A stretch of DNA of 64,000 nt from Nocardiopsis mwathae (lineage in GTDB: Bacteria; Actinomycetota; Actinomycetes; Streptosporangiales; Streptosporangiaceae): contig NZ_JACHDS010000001.1 in assembly GCF_014201195.1 (NCBI RefSeq), positions 4,650,001 through 4,714,000 of the forward strand, read 5' to 3'. Made by a program: the position numbers and the translations under genes. Positions 43,033-51,831 of the stretch are shown in pieces. Below the pieces are notes generated by a model, which worked only from the letters and a program-made list of their open reading frames with translations, searched no databases and was not told where the DNA came from. Position 1 is the first letter of the stretch, and each line of letters opens with the position of its first letter.

Positions 43033-43644
43033 TCAGGCGGCCGCGCGCACGCCCCGCTCTCGGGCGTAGTCGGTGAGCATCTCGCGGAGCTGGCGACGGG
43101 CGCGGTGCAGCCGCGACATCACGGTGCCCAGCGGCGTCCCCATCCGGGCCGCGACCTCCTTGTAGGAGTAGCCCTCGATGTCGATGAGGTAGACGACCAT
43201 CCGGAACTCCTCGGGGAGCTCCGCCAGCGCCACGCGGATGTCGGAGTCGGGGAGGTGGTCGAGCACCTCCATCTCCGCGGAGCGGGAGCCGGTCGACGCG
43301 TGGGCGTCGGCGGCGGCGAGCTGCCAGTCCTTGATCTCGTCGGTGGAGTCCTGCCGCGGCTCGCGCTGCTTCTTGCGGTAGCCGTTGATGAAGGTGTTGG
43401 TCAGGATCCGGTAGAGCCAGGCCCGGAGGTTCGTCCCTGCCTTGAACTGGTGGAAGTTGGCGAACGCCTTGGTGAAGGTCTCCTGGACCAGGTCCTCGGC
43501 GTCGGCGGCGTTGCGCGTCATGCGCAGCGCGGTCGGGTACAGCTGGTCGGCGTACGGGGTCACGGCCGCGACGAAGTCCAGTTCCTCGTGGGTGTCCGGG
43601 GCTTCTGCGGTAGCGGCGCCGCGTTCGAGTTCGATGGTCGCCAA
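43033..43644 (-). CDS. SigR-type ECF RNA polymerase sigma factor
   Basis: The 203-residue protein has sigma region 2 ('[20 protein letters not shown]', '[20 protein letters not shown]') and region 4 ('[20 protein letters not shown]', '[20 protein letters not shown]'). The spacing and the '[10 protein letters not shown]' and '[13 protein letters not shown]' segments match Streptomyces SigR closely, the thiol-oxidative-stress sigma of the SigR/RsrA pair. However, the next gene is not an RsrA zinc anti-sigma; a terminator follows instead. The ATG at 43644 is preceded by GGGGGAGA. The paralogue with rsrA may lie elsewhere. Confidence 0.9.
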   Translation of the reverse strand: MATIELERGAATAEAPDTHEELDFVAAVTPYADQLYPTALRMTRNAADAEDLVQETFTKAFANFHQFKAGTNLRAWLYRILTNTFINGYRKKQREPRQDSTDEIKDWQLAAADAHASTGSRSAEMEVLDHLPDSDIRVALAELPEEFRMVVYLIDIEGYSYKEVAARMGTPLGTVMSRLHRARRQLREMLTDYARERGVRAAA

Positions 43645-43916
43645 ATCTCCCCCTTAGAGACGACCGGATGATCGCTGCCACCCTGGTAGACGCACGGAAC
43701 GGCTAAAGTCGATGCTCCATACCGGGGTGATGAGTGTCACGAATCGGACGAAACGGTACCGCCGACAGGTAAGCGTGCGGTAAGAGGAAAGGGCCGCGGA
43801 GCCCCGCCAGCCCGGAGTGTGCGCAGGTGCCGTACGCTGATCCCGGCCCCCTCCGACCGCATCCGGAGAGGCGCCCACCCGAGCCTGTGAAGTGCGGCAC
43901 AACCGTGGAGGACCCC

Positions 43917-44159
43917 GTGGCCCGCGTCATCGTCGACGTCATGCTCAAGCCGGAGATCCTGGACCCTCAGGGCCAGGCCATCGTGGGGGCGTGCGGCCGC
44001 CTCGGCTTCGACGGCGTCACCCAGGTGCGCCAGGGCAAGCGCTTCGAGGTGGAGGTGGACGGCGAGGTCGACGACGCCAAGCTCGCCGACATCCGCCGCC
44101 TCGCCGAGACCCTGCTCGCCAACCCCGTCATCGAGGACTTCGAGCTCCGCGTCGCCTGA
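43917..44159 (+). CDS. purS: Phosphoribosylformylglycinamidine synthase subunit PurS
   Basis: GTG 43917 gives 80 residues, the standard PurS length. The fold signature is 'ARVIVDVMLKPEILDPQGQA' and 'LGFDGVTQVRQGKRFEVEVD'. PurS bridges PurQ and PurL in the FGAM synthase complex of purine synthesis. The next pathway gene, purQ, lies 900 bases on, separated by a palindromic repeat and an RsbW-like gene, so the operon is interrupted. Confidence 0.95.
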   Translation: MARVIVDVMLKPEILDPQGQAIVGACGRLGFDGVTQVRQGKRFEVEVDGEVDDAKLADIRRLAETLLANPVIEDFELRVA

Positions 44160-44171
44160 CGCCGCCACTTA

Positions 44172-44243
44172 CCTCCGTTGATCTCGGGCGTATCGACCGA
44201 GTTTCCTCCGATATTCGGTCGATACGCCCGAGATCAACGGAGG
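44172..44243. repeat. Palindromic intergenic repeat, type CGTTGATCTCGG (copy 2)
   Basis: A perfect 29-bp inverted repeat (44172-44200 and 44215-44243) with a 14-base loop, 12 bases after the purS stop. The arms start CCTCCGTTGATCTCGG; the core CGTTGATCTCGG is shared with the palindrome at 10195-10258. It could terminate transcription, but the length and recurrence suggest a dispersed element. Confidence 0.75.
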
Positions 44244-44377
44244 AGGGACCCCAACGGGTCGGGGTTCGCCCCTACAGCTCGCACATCCACCCCCTAACGG
44301 CCCGAGCGTCCCGTTTCGCCCCGTGTCCCCCGGGAAGCTTCCTCAGTAAGGGACAGGTCGGCCGTGAGGGTTGATAC

Positions 44378-44854
44378 ATGGACGAGCAATTCTCGATCAC
44401 CCTCCCCCGCCACGCATACACCGTCACCGTGATGCGGGACGTCCTCCGCACCGCGTTCCGCGTCCACGGCATCTGCGGTGACTGCGCGTTCCCCATCCTC
44501 ATCGCCGCCACCGAGGCGTGCGCCAACGCCGTCGACCACGGAGCCCCCGCACCCGACTACGAAGTCCGGCTGCGACTCCGCCCGTCGCTGTGCCTCCTGG
44601 AGGTCAGCCACACAGGACCGGAATTCCGGGCGGGCCGGGTGCCTCTTCCAGAACTCGAATGGGAGTCGGGAAGGGGCATTCTGCTGATGAGGGCCCTGAT
44701 GGACAGCGTCGCCTTCCACGCCAGCCGCTCCGGCGGCGTCACCGTCTGGATGTGCAAGCAGCTCCACCCCGCCGAGCCGTCGCGCCGCGGCGCCCGCCGA
44801 TCGGCCGCGACCATCCCCGCCTCCCGGCGCCCGCCCGAGCGCCTGCACTCCTGA
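44378..44854 (+). CDS. RsbW-like ATP-binding protein (HATPase_c_2)
   Basis: The 158-residue protein has the GHKL fold of RsbW/SpoIIAB-type anti-sigma kinases: N box '[15 protein letters not shown]', G1-like '[13 protein letters not shown]' and G2 '[16 protein letters not shown]'. The D-x-G motif of G1 is altered ('HTGPEF'), so nucleotide binding may differ. Such proteins are abundant in filamentous actinomycetes, usually without a linked sigma factor. It lies between purS and purQ, an unusual place, on the same strand. The C-terminal 30 residues are Arg/Pro-rich. Confidence 0.85.
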   Translation: MDEQFSITLPRHAYTVTVMRDVLRTAFRVHGICGDCAFPILIAATEACANAVDHGAPAPDYEVRLRLRPSLCLLEVSHTGPEFRAGRVPLPELEWESGRGILLMRALMDSVAFHASRSGGVTVWMCKQLHPAEPSRRGARRSAATIPASRRPPERLHS

Positions 44855-44920
44855 ACCCGCAGGCCTCCCGGCCGCCGGCGCGCGCGGACCGCCGACACGT
44901 GTGGCCGCCACCTTCCGCGC

Positions 44921-44956
44921 CACCCGCGACACCACCCGCGACACCACCCGCGACCC
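44921..44956. repeat. Short tandem repeat, 12-bp unit
   Basis: Three consecutive copies of CACCCGCGACAC (the last with two changes) lie in the gap between the RsbW-like gene and purQ. Non-coding, likely polymorphic by slippage. Confidence 0.7.
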
Positions 44957-45071
44957 GCCACCCCGAGAGCAGAGGTCAGCAGGTAACCTCGGGACCGGAT
45001 GCGCCGGTCGTGTCGACCTCGGTTCACCAATCGCCCGATCTCCACATCGACGATCCCTTCGGAGAGTGCCC

Positions 45072-45788
45072 ATGACAGCCCGTGTGGGCGTCGTCACCTT
45101 CCCCGGTTCCCTGGACGACACCGACGCGATGCGCGCGATCCGCATCGCCGGCGCCGAGCCCGTCGCCCTCTGGCACGACGACCACGACCTCAAGGGCGTG
45201 GACGCGGTGGTGCTGCCCGGCGGATTCTCCTACGGCGACTACCTGCGCTGCGGCGCCATCGCCCGATTCGCCCCGATCATGACCGAGCTGATCCCTGCCG
45301 CGAGGTCGGGCGCCCTGCCGGTCCTGGGCATCTGCAACGGCTTCCAGATCCTGTGCGAAAGCCACCTGCTGCCGGGCGCGCTCACCCGCAACTCCTCGCT
45401 CCGCTTCATCACCCGCGACCAGTACCTGCGCGTCGAGTCGACCGCCACCGCCTGGACCAACCGCTATACCCCGGGTGAGGAGATCCTCGTCGTCCTGAAG
45501 AGCGGGGAGGGCGCCTACGTCGCCGACGACGCCACCCTCGACGAGCTGGAGCGCACCGGCCGGGTCGTCGTCCGCTACGCCGGCGCCGCGCCCAACGGCT
45601 CGCGCCGCGACATCGCGGGCATCACCAACGAGCACGGCAACGTCGTCGGCCTGATGCCGCACCCGGAGCACGCGGTCGAGGCGCTGACCGGCCCGTCCGT
45701 CGACGGCCTGGGCTTCTTCACCTCGGTTCTCGCCCACCTCGCCGACGGCTCACCGGTGGCCGGCGCGACGGCGACCGCCGGAGGCTGA
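45072..45788 (+). CDS. purQ: Phosphoribosylformylglycinamidine synthase subunit PurQ
   Basis: ATG 45072 gives 238 residues of a class I glutamine amidotransferase. '[20 protein letters not shown]' opens the fold, the nucleophile Cys is in '[12 protein letters not shown]', and the His-Glu pair is in '[11 protein letters not shown]'. It supplies ammonia to PurL for FGAM formation. The frame is open upstream of the ATG, but the family start is here, seven bases after GGAGAGTG. Confidence 0.96.
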   Translation: MTARVGVVTFPGSLDDTDAMRAIRIAGAEPVALWHDDHDLKGVDAVVLPGGFSYGDYLRCGAIARFAPIMTELIPAARSGALPVLGICNGFQILCESHLLPGALTRNSSLRFITRDQYLRVESTATAWTNRYTPGEEILVVLKSGEGAYVADDATLDELERTGRVVVRYAGAAPNGSRRDIAGITNEHGNVVGLMPHPEHAVEALTGPSVDGLGFFTSVLAHLADGSPVAGATATAGG

Positions 45789-45824
45789 CCCGAGTACCGC
45801 AGCGACCTGGGGGAACGTTTCTCA

Positions 45825-46310
45825 ATGATGGCACTGCTTCGCTCTCGGAGGATGATGATCCTCCTGGTCGCCGTTGTCACCGTCGCCCTCGTGGCCACCG
45901 GTGCGGTGGGGCTGTTCAACGCCTTCTTCGCCCAGCAGGCCGGCGACCAGCGGGAGGCCGGCGCACCGATCCCCGCCCCCGAGATGGCGGCGCTGGGCGA
46001 CGCCCCCGACGACGCCGAGTACACCGACCTCGGCCAGCAGTGCGAGCAGCGCGAGTGCTACCGGGTCGTCGCCGTCACCCACGATGAGGCGCGCGACGGC
46101 GAGGAGGCGGTCGAGGCCGTCTACCAGCACCTCATCGACGAAGGCTGGGGCCGGATCCTCCCCGAGGGTGCCGAGGGCCCCGACGACGCCCCGCTGAGCG
46201 ACACCTACCTGACCAACGGGTCCGTCCTGGTCCAGGGCAGCACCTCTCCCTACACCCCGGGGAGCACCGCCGGCCTGGTGATCGCGCACATGCAGGATCC
46301 GCTCTCTTGA
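45825..46310 (+). CDS. Hypothetical membrane-anchored protein between purQ and purL
   Basis: The 161-residue product has an N-terminal signal-anchor ('[20 protein letters not shown]') and a small extracytoplasmic domain with a Cys pair ('[18 protein letters not shown]') that could form a disulfide. Its stop overlaps the TTG start of purL (TTGA), so it is co-translated with a housekeeping gene. No family is recognised. The domain ends with '[20 protein letters not shown]'. Confidence 0.75.
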   Translation: MMALLRSRRMMILLVAVVTVALVATGAVGLFNAFFAQQAGDQREAGAPIPAPEMAALGDAPDDAEYTDLGQQCEQRECYRVVAVTHDEARDGEEAVEAVYQHLIDEGWGRILPEGAEGPDDAPLSDTYLTNGSVLVQGSTSPYTPGSTAGLVIAHMQDPLS

Positions 46311-48673
46311 CCGACGCCCACGAACCCGCCGGTCGAACACCGCACATCCCGAACGGAAACCCGATGCCCGAAGCAGCCAAGCACACCCTGCTGGACACCG
46401 TCGCCACGGCCGAGAGCACGCCGGAGAACCCGCAGCCGTACGCCGAGCTCGGCATGGCCGACGACGAGTACCAGCGCGTCCGCGACATCCTGGGCCGCCG
46501 TCCCACCGCCGCCGAGCTGGCGATCTACTCGGTCATGTGGAGCGAGCACTGCTCCTACAAGAGTTCCAAGGTGCACCTGCGGCAGTTCGGGGAGAAGGCC
46601 CCGCAGAGCGACGCACTGCTGGTCGGCATGGGTGAGAACGCGGGCGTGGTGGACGTCGGCGACGGCTACGCGGTGACGTTCAAGATCGAGTCGCACAACC
46701 ACCCCTCCTACGTCGAGCCGCACCAGGGCGCGGCCACCGGCGTCGGCGGGATCGTCCGCGACATCCTCACCATGGGCGCGCGGCCGATCGCGGTGATGGA
46801 CGCGCTGCGCTTCGGCCCGGCCGACGCCCCCGACACCCGCCGGGTGCTGCCCGGGGTGGTCTCCGGCATCTCCTTCTACGGCAACTGCCTGGGGCTGCCC
46901 AACATCGGCGGGGAGATCGGGTTCGGTGCACAGTACGCGGCCAACCCGCTGGTGAACGCGCTGTGCGTGGGCGTGATGAAGCACGAGGACATCAAGCTGG
47001 CCCAAGCGCCGGGCCCGGGGAACAAGGTCGTGCTGTTCGGGGCGACGACCGGCCCGGACGGCATCGGCGGCGCGTCGGTGCTGGCGAGCGCGACCTTCGA
47101 CGAGGAGAGCCACGCCAAGCGGCCGAGCGTGCAGGTGGGTGACCCGTTCCTGGAGAAGCTGCTGATCGAGTGCAGCCTGGAGCTGTTCGCCCAGGACCTG
47201 GTGGTCGGCATCCAGGACCTGGGGGCGGCCGGCGTCTCGTGCGCCACCACCGAGCTGGCGGCGGGCGGCACCGGCGGCATGCGGATCCAGCTGGACCGGG
47301 TCCCGCTGCGCGACCCGCGGCTCACGCCCGAAGAGATCCTGATGAGCGAGTCGCAGGAGCGCATGATGGCCATCGTCGAGCCGGGGAAGCTCGACGCGTT
47401 CATGGCGGTGTGCGCGAAGTGGAACATCCTCGCCACCGAGATCGGCGAGGTCACCGACGTCACGCCGGACGAGGCCGCGCGCGGCGGGCGGCTGGTGATG
47501 ACCTGGAACGGCGAGACCGTGGTGGACATGCCGCCGCGCACCGCCTCCGACGAGGGGCCGGTCTACCAGCGGCCGTTCGCCCGCCCGGGCAGCCAGGACG
47601 ACCTGCAGGCCGACACCCCGGCGCGGCTGGAAAAGCCCAAGACCGACGAGGAGCTGCGCGACCAGGCGCTGCGCGTGCTCGCGGCCCCGGGGGTGTGCGA
47701 CCCGAACTGGGTGACCCAGCAGTACGACCGCTACGTGCTCGGCAACACGGTGCTGGCCACACCGCACGACGGCGGCATGGTGCGGGTGACCGAGGACGGC
47801 GAGCGCGGGATCGCGCTGGCGACGGACGGCAACGGCCGGTTCACCCGCCTCGACCCTTACACGGGAACGCAGGCGGCCTACGCCGAGGCGTACCGCAACG
47901 TGTCGGCCACCGGTGCCCGCCCGCTGGCGGTGACCAACTGCCTGAACTTCGGCTCGCCGGAAGACCCGGGGGTGATGTGGCAGTTCGCCGAGTCCACCAA
48001 GGGGCTGGCGGACGCCTGCAAGCAGCTCGGCACCCCGGTGACCGGCGGCAACGTGAGCTTCTACAACCAGACGGGGGACGCGGCGATCAACCCGACGCCG
48101 GTCATCGGCGTGCTCGGCGTGATCGACGACGTCAACGACCGGCTGACCTCGGCGTTCGGTCCGGACACGGACGGCGCCAAGATCCTGCTGCTCGGCGAGA
48201 CCGCCGAGGAGCTGGGCGGGTCGGTGTGGGCCGACGTCGTCCACGGCCACCTGGGCGGGCTGCCGCCCAAGGTCGACCTGGCGGCGGAGGCCGCACTGGG
48301 CGAGGTCCTGGCGAGCGGCGCCGAGTACGGCGTCATCGCGGCCGCCCACGACCTGTCCGACGGCGGCCTGGTGGTGGCACTCGCGGAGTCGGCCCTGCGC
48401 GGCGGCACCGGCTGCCGCGTCACCCTGACCGACGACCCGTTCGTCGCACTGTTCAGCGAGTCCACGGCCCGCGCGATCGTGGTCGTCCGCCCGGACGCCG
48501 AGGCCGCGTTCACCGAACTGTGCGACCGCCACGGCGTCCCGGCGAAGGAACTCGGCACGGTCGGCGGCACGTCCCTGTCCGTCACCCACCCGGGCGGCGG
48601 CTTCGACATCGCCCTGGCCGACCTCCGCACGGCCTACGAGAGCACCCTCCCGGAGATCTTCGACGGCGAATAG
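46307..48673 (+). CDS. purL: Phosphoribosylformylglycinamidine synthase subunit PurL
   Basis: A 788-residue small-type PurL (usual length about 740-770). Characteristic blocks: '[20 protein letters not shown]', '[20 protein letters not shown]' and '[20 protein letters not shown]'. It makes FGAM from FGAR with ammonia from PurQ. The start is TTG 46307 in overlap with the previous gene or ATG 46364. The final codons (TLPEIFDGE) are notable: copies of this 3' end recur at 51.0 and 51.9 kb, marking it as a probable insertion target. Confidence 0.97.
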   Translation: MTDAHEPAGRTPHIPNGNPMPEAAKHTLLDTVATAESTPENPQPYAELGMADDEYQRVRDILGRRPTAAELAIYSVMWSEHCSYKSSKVHLRQFGEKAPQSDALLVGMGENAGVVDVGDGYAVTFKIESHNHPSYVEPHQGAATGVGGIVRDILTMGARPIAVMDALRFGPADAPDTRRVLPGVVSGISFYGNCLGLPNIGGEIGFGAQYAANPLVNALCVGVMKHEDIKLAQAPGPGNKVVLFGATTGPDGIGGASVLASATFDEESHAKRPSVQVGDPFLEKLLIECSLELFAQDLVVGIQDLGAAGVSCATTELAAGGTGGMRIQLDRVPLRDPRLTPEEILMSESQERMMAIVEPGKLDAFMAVCAKWNILATEIGEVTDVTPDEAARGGRLVMTWNGETVVDMPPRTASDEGPVYQRPFARPGSQDDLQADTPARLEKPKTDEELRDQALRVLAAPGVCDPNWVTQQYDRYVLGNTVLATPHDGGMVRVTEDGERGIALATDGNGRFTRLDPYTGTQAAYAEAYRNVSATGARPLAVTNCLNFGSPEDPGVMWQFAESTKGLADACKQLGTPVTGGNVSFYNQTGDAAINPTPVIGVLGVIDDVNDRLTSAFGPDTDGAKILLLGETAEELGGSVWADVVHGHLGGLPPKVDLAAEAALGEVLASGAEYGVIAAAHDLSDGGLVVALAESALRGGTGCRVTLTDDPFVALFSESTARAIVVVRPDAEAAFTELCDRHGVPAKELGTVGGTSLSVTHPGGGFDIALADLRTAYESTLPEIFDGE
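48643..48673 (+). repeat. purL 3'-end repeat, intact copy (candidate attachment site)
   Basis: The last 31 bases of purL, including CACCCTCCCGGAGATCTTCG. 48643-48665 (23 bases) is identical to 51020-51042, and 48645-48673 (29 bases, to the stop codon) matches 51880-51908 with two differences. The gene is left intact, as expected for a site-specific element integrating at a 3' end. Confidence 0.65.
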
Positions 48674-48694
48674 GCGTCGGTCGGTCACGGCAAT

Positions 48695-48725
48695 GGCGGG
48701 GCGGGACCACTGGTCCCGCCCCGCC
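48695..48725. terminator. Terminator after purL
   Basis: GGCGGGGCGGGACCA / TGGTCCCGCCCCGCC form a perfect 15-bp stem with a single-base centre between purL and the convergent antitoxin gene. It probably acts in both directions. Confidence 0.8.
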
Positions 48726-48746
48726 GCGCTTTCGCGGGGACGGACG

Positions 48747-49067
48747 TCAGCCGACCTTCAGCTGCTCATCCCCGAAGTCCGCAACAAGCTTGAGAGTCCC
48801 ACCCAGAGCGGTGACGTACCGGTCAAGGGACTCCCTGGTCGACACGTCCCCCTGCTCGATCTGCGAGACCCGGGCCACCGAGACGCCCATCCGCTGGGCG
48901 ACCTGCGCCTGCGTCAGGTGCCGACGCCTGCGCATCTCGGCCAACCGCCACCCCTGCGCCTCTTCCTGCAGTCGGCGAACACCGCTCTCGAACTCGTCGA
49001 CACCCCCAGCGGTCTCGATCGCACGCTCAAGGTGACCGCTGGACCGCCAACGCTGATACCCGCTCAC
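48747..49067 (-). CDS. XRE-type antitoxin (HigA-like)
   Basis: The 106-residue protein has a C-terminal Cro/C1 HTH ('RRRRHLTQAQVAQRMGVSVA', 'RVSQIEQGDVSTRESLDRYV') and an N-terminal helical toxin-contact region. Its ATG overlaps the stop of the toxin gene by four bases. Toxin-first order and the DUF891/HTH pairing fit the HigB/HigA group. It should neutralise the toxin and repress the operon through the AT-rich site at 49473-49487. Confidence 0.88.
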   Translation of the reverse strand: MSGYQRWRSSGHLERAIETAGGVDEFESGVRRLQEEAQGWRLAEMRRRRHLTQAQVAQRMGVSVARVSQIEQGDVSTRESLDRYVTALGGTLKLVADFGDEQLKVG

Positions 49068-49442
49068 GGCTCCACTTCCTTCCGGCGCTCCGCCACGTAG
49101 GTCTCATACAGCCACTCCGCCCGGGGCACTGCATCCCGATACCACCGCCGCCAGTTCCCTGCTTTGTCCCCCGCTACGAGCAGTATCGCCGAACGCCAAG
49201 GGTCGAAGACGAACAGTATGCGGATCTCGCTACGCGCCGTCGATCCGGGTCGCAGCTCCTTCATGTTGGGGATGTTCGAAGCTGTAATGGTGTCGACCAA
49301 CGGTCGACCTTCTGCCGGCCCGTTGCGCTCCAGCACCAGGATCGCCTGGTTGACGAGTCTGTGGGACTCAGGATCTGCGGCATAGAGACCGTCAAGGAAT
49401 TCCCCCCACCTCGTCAGTGAGGAAGATGTCCCACTCAGCCAA
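49064..49442 (-). pseudogene. HigB/RelE-type toxin (DUF891) with frameshift in a G run
   Basis: The body of the toxin is in one frame: 'GEFLDGLYAADPESHRLVNQ', 'NMKELRPG', 'EIRILFVFDPWRSAILLVAG' and 'GNWRRWYRDAVP'. The proper N-terminus is in another frame, starting at TTG 49442 behind AGGAGGGG: 'AEWDIFLTDEV'. The frames part at a run of six G (C at 49402-49407 on the plus strand); five G would fuse them into 'TDEVGEFLDGL', as in the family. The body frame alone is open up to ATG 49462 but with an unrelated N-terminus. A pseudogene, phase variation or a sequencing error are all possible. Confidence 0.7.
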
Positions 49443-49472
49443 TCCGCCCCTCCTGTCATCACCCACTGCTAC

Positions 49473-49487
49473 TTAAGAATATCCTAA
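49473..49487 (-). promoter_or_regulatory. AT-rich imperfect palindrome before the toxin-antitoxin operon
   Basis: TTAAGAATATCCTAA, an imperfect palindrome, lies 30 bases upstream of the toxin TTG start in otherwise GC-rich DNA. It is the likely promoter/operator for autoregulation by the XRE antitoxin. Confidence 0.5.
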
Positions 49488-49552
49488 ACCCTCGACTGTG
49501 GCTGCGCAGGGACTTCGGGATCCTCGGGCTCCCCGGTCTGAAGCGCTGGGAG

Positions 49553-49615
49553 AAGGCGGCCGCCCATGACCTGCCGGACGGCGGCCTGGCCGCAGCCTTG
49601 GCAGAGTCGGGTTGA
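49553..49615 (+). pseudogene. Internal purL fragment
   Basis: The reading 'KAAAHDLPDGGLAAALAESG' followed by TGA closely copies PurL '[20 protein letters not shown]' (PurL DNA around 48345-48402). DNA identity is clear over about 50 bases. No gene context surrounds it. It is a divergent remnant of a second purL copy, consistent with the other purL 3' remnants nearby. Confidence 0.7.
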
Positions 49616-49625
49616 GTCTCACGCC

Positions 49626-49662
49626 ACGATGGGGCCAGGAGTCGAACTCCGGGCCCCATCGT
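49626..49662 (-). terminator. Hairpin terminator after the YncE-like gene
   Basis: ACGATGGGG / CCCCATCGT with an inner GGAG/CTCC stem and a TTCGA loop (minus strand) forms a stem of about 14 bp, 35 bases past the stop of the YncE-like gene. The tip looks like a tRNA T-arm by chance. Confidence 0.6.
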
Positions 49663-49696
49663 CGTATTCGTCGGCATGCCTTCCCCGCGGGCGGTG

Positions 49697-50803
49697 TCAG
49701 TGGTCGGGGGCCGTGTGGTCCTCACCTTCGGGGACAGGCAGCCCGACCGAGCTTCCCGGCTCGACAGTGGGGGTGACGGGCGTGTAACTGATCCCGTTGG
49801 GCCGCTCGCCGACGGTTATACGCGCCACGACCTCCTTGTCGACCAGGTCGAGCACCGCGACCTCGTCGGCGTAGGTGTTGGTGATGTAGGCGTGGCGGCT
49901 CGACGGCTCGATGACGATGCCGTGCGCGCCCTGCCCCGTCTCAACGGTACTGACGACCTCGAAGCTCTCGGCGTCGATGATGGAGACGGTCGTGCCCGGA
50001 TCCTCCTCGCTGCCCTCGTTGGCGACGAGGAGGTGGCTGCCGTCAGGGGTGGCGTAGACCTGGATGGGACCGGAGCCGACCGTCACCTTGTCGACCAGCC
50101 GCTGCTCGGCGACGTCGATCCTGGCGAGGGCGTCCTCGTCCCGCAGCGTGGCGTAGGCGAACCGGCCGTCGCTAGAGAAAGCGGTCTGGACGGGGGTCTC
50201 ACCGACCTCGATGTCGGCGACACGCTCATCGGTGGCCGTGTCGATGACGCTGACCGTGCCGTCCTCGACGTTGGCCACGTACACCGACGTTCCGTCGGGG
50301 CTGGGACGGAGGCCGTGTGGATATGCACCGACCGGGATCGTCGCCACGTTGTCGCCTGTCTCGGCGTCGAGCACGGAGACGGTGCCGTCGTCGCCGTCGG
50401 TGGTGTAGACCTTTCGGCCATCAGGAGTGACGATCACGTGGGCCGGGTGGGCGCCCGTCGGGGCCGCCGCTCGGAGGTCGAGGGTCGCGGCGTCGACCGC
50501 GATGGCCTGCGAGTCGCTACCGCTCACCGCCCACACGCTTGCACCGTCGGGAGAGACCTGGACGTTGTGGGGACTTCTGATACCGGTCAGCGTCGCGACG
50601 ACCTCGTGAGTGGCGGCGTCGATCGCGGTGAGGCTGTCACTCGCCTCGTCGGCGACCCAGATGGCCCCCTCCACCATCCCCTCGTGACTCACCGGTGTGG
50701 CGTCCGGCTCCTGCTCTCCGGGGGTGAGGACCCCGATGGCGACCGCGGCCGCCGCAACCGTGGCCAGCGCGCCGGCGCCGACGATGAGTGCTCGCTTTCC
50801 CAT
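49697..50803 (-). CDS. YncE-like seven-bladed beta-propeller, secreted
   Basis: The 368-residue protein has an N-terminal signal or anchor ('MGKRALIVGAGALATVAAAA') and repeated YVTN/NHL-like blades: 'AHVIVTPDGRKVYTTDGDDG', 'GLRPSPDGTSVYVANVEDGT', 'VQTAFSSDGRFAYATLRDED' and 'GIVIEPSSRHAYITNTYADE'. Such YVTN propellers bind partners or surfaces outside the cell. The ligand is unknown. It sits between two purL-derived repeats, apparently as cargo of the inserted segment. Confidence 0.9.
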   Translation of the reverse strand: MGKRALIVGAGALATVAAAAVAIGVLTPGEQEPDATPVSHEGMVEGAIWVADEASDSLTAIDAATHEVVATLTGIRSPHNVQVSPDGASVWAVSGSDSQAIAVDAATLDLRAAAPTGAHPAHVIVTPDGRKVYTTDGDDGTVSVLDAETGDNVATIPVGAYPHGLRPSPDGTSVYVANVEDGTVSVIDTATDERVADIEVGETPVQTAFSSDGRFAYATLRDEDALARIDVAEQRLVDKVTVGSGPIQVYATPDGSHLLVANEGSEEDPGTTVSIIDAESFEVVSTVETGQGAHGIVIEPSSRHAYITNTYADEVAVLDLVDKEVVARITVGERPNGISYTPVTPTVEPGSSVGLPVPEGEDHTAPDH

Positions 50804-50999
50804 AGTGATCTAACCCCGCCCCTCAGATGACATGCTGCGACGATAGGGCGGGGGGCGCTGCCGGAACCATCACTGCAAGTCCTTGATGTACAGGACCTTA
50901 GGTTCGATGGCATCCGCCGTACCGCTCGATAGGTTGGGACGCTGGACCGGCCGCCCCAGGCGTCGGCCCTCAGCGGGATGGTCCCGGAGTGCCGACAAC

Positions 51000-51068
51000 C
51001 TGCGCACGGCTTCCGCGAACACCCTCCCGGAGATCTTCGACGAGAACCGGGCATCCATCGCCGGATAG
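51000..51068 (+). pseudogene. purL 3'-end remnant (repeat copy 2)
   Basis: The reading 'NLRTASANTLPEIFDEN' corresponds to PurL '[17 protein letters not shown]'. 51000-51042 matches purL 48623-48665 at 38 of 43 bases, with the last 23 identical. It then diverges, so the original purL stop is lost. A duplicated gene end left by an insertion at purL is the simplest explanation. A minus-strand frame over it is not believed to be a gene. Confidence 0.7.
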
Positions 51069-51148
51069 CACCGCCTTGGGAAACGTCGTCAGGATGTCGC
51101 GAAGGTCCCCGGTGTCTCAACAGCCGGGGACCTGCCGCATGAGTAGGG

Positions 51149-51757
51149 TCAGAACTGGTCGGACCCGACGGCTTCTCCGATCGGGAAGGCGTGACTGCTT
51201 GCCGCGCAGATCGTCTCCAATGCGTGGATGGGCATGTCATCCGTGCTGATGCTCACCCGCAGGATCTCCACCACCCACTCACCGGCGACATCGAGCAGGT
51301 CGGCCTCATAGGGTGTCGCGGGCCGCGCGGTCAGGGTCTCGGTGGCGTGGCTGAAGGTGTGGCCCAGGTCCTCGATCGCGGCCTGCAGCGTGGGAAGTAC
51401 GAACCCCTCACCGTCCAGTCGGGTGTTCTCTCCGACGTCCACACGGAAGTAGCTGGTGGCGATGCGCACCGGCACGTCGTTCGCCCAGAACATCTTGCGA
51501 CGGGCGATCACCGCGTTCCCCGGTTCCACCCGAAGCGCGGTGGCCACATGCTCGTTCGCGGGCTCCTGGCCGACGAACAGCATCTTCCGTGCGGAGGTGA
51601 GTCCCTGGCGTTCGGCCTCGGTCATGTACAGGGACTTGGAACCGCGGACCGTCAGCGGGGTCGGCAGGGCCCGCTCCACCAGGACCCGAGGCCGAGGCTC
51701 GACCGGCCCTGTCGGCGCCTTGTGATCAGACAGTTCGCCGGCGCCCGCCTTCTTCAT
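51149..51757 (-). CDS. GntR-type regulator reduced to its UTRA domain
   Basis: The 202-residue product is a UTRA effector-binding domain: 'LTSARKMLFVGQEPANEHVA', 'VIARRKMFWANDVPVRIATS', 'LPTLQAAIEDLGHTFSHATE' and 'EWVVEILRVSISTDDMPIHA'. The winged-helix DNA-binding domain that normally precedes it (about 70 residues) is missing, so it is probably truncated. GntR regulators of this kind are common on actinomycete integrative elements (for example KorSA-like). Directly upstream lies another truncated fragment. It could still bind ligand but not DNA. Confidence 0.7.
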   Translation of the reverse strand: MKKAGAGELSDHKAPTGPVEPRPRVLVERALPTPLTVRGSKSLYMTEAERQGLTSARKMLFVGQEPANEHVATALRVEPGNAVIARRKMFWANDVPVRIATSYFRVDVGENTRLDGEGFVLPTLQAAIEDLGHTFSHATETLTARPATPYEADLLDVAGEWVVEILRVSISTDDMPIHALETICAASSHAFPIGEAVGSDQF

Positions 51758-51762
51758 CTGGC

Positions 51763-51831
51763 TTACGCGGCCCTGGCTCGCTCCAAGGGGTCTGGAACGG
51801 CGGCTATGTCATGCAGTGTCCTGGCGTCCAC
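51763..51831 (-). pseudogene. N-terminal fragment of a small 'PDPLERARAA' helix-turn-helix-type protein
   Basis: From GTG 51831 (behind GAAGGA) 22 codons read 'DARTLHDIAAVPDPLERARAA' then TAA. The 'I-PDPLERARAA' start is typical of small actinomycete proteins whose C-terminus carries an HTH. Here the body is absent and the truncated GntR frame begins nearby, pointing to a deletion that removed the rest of this gene and the start of the next. Confidence 0.5.

Noticed and set aside
44921-44956. Possible CRISPR-like repeats
   Set aside because: Units are 12 bp, directly adjacent and without spacers; a simple tandem repeat.
46250-48688. 812-residue frame antisense to purL
   Set aside because: purL is unambiguous on the plus strand; long antisense frames are expected at this GC content.
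49640-49655. tRNA T-arm-like sequence GGAGTTCGACTCC on the minus strand
   Set aside because: It is the tip of a longer hairpin after the YncE-like gene; no acceptor, D or anticodon arms can be formed around it.
49697-50803. PQQ-dependent dehydrogenase
   Set aside because: The blades are YVTN/NHL-like without the quinoprotein tryptophan-docking motifs or PQQ-binding residues.
50870-51058. Minus-strand frame of 62 residues
   Set aside because: It lies over the purL 3' remnant and its sequence is explained as the antisense of that repeat; no ribosome binding site.
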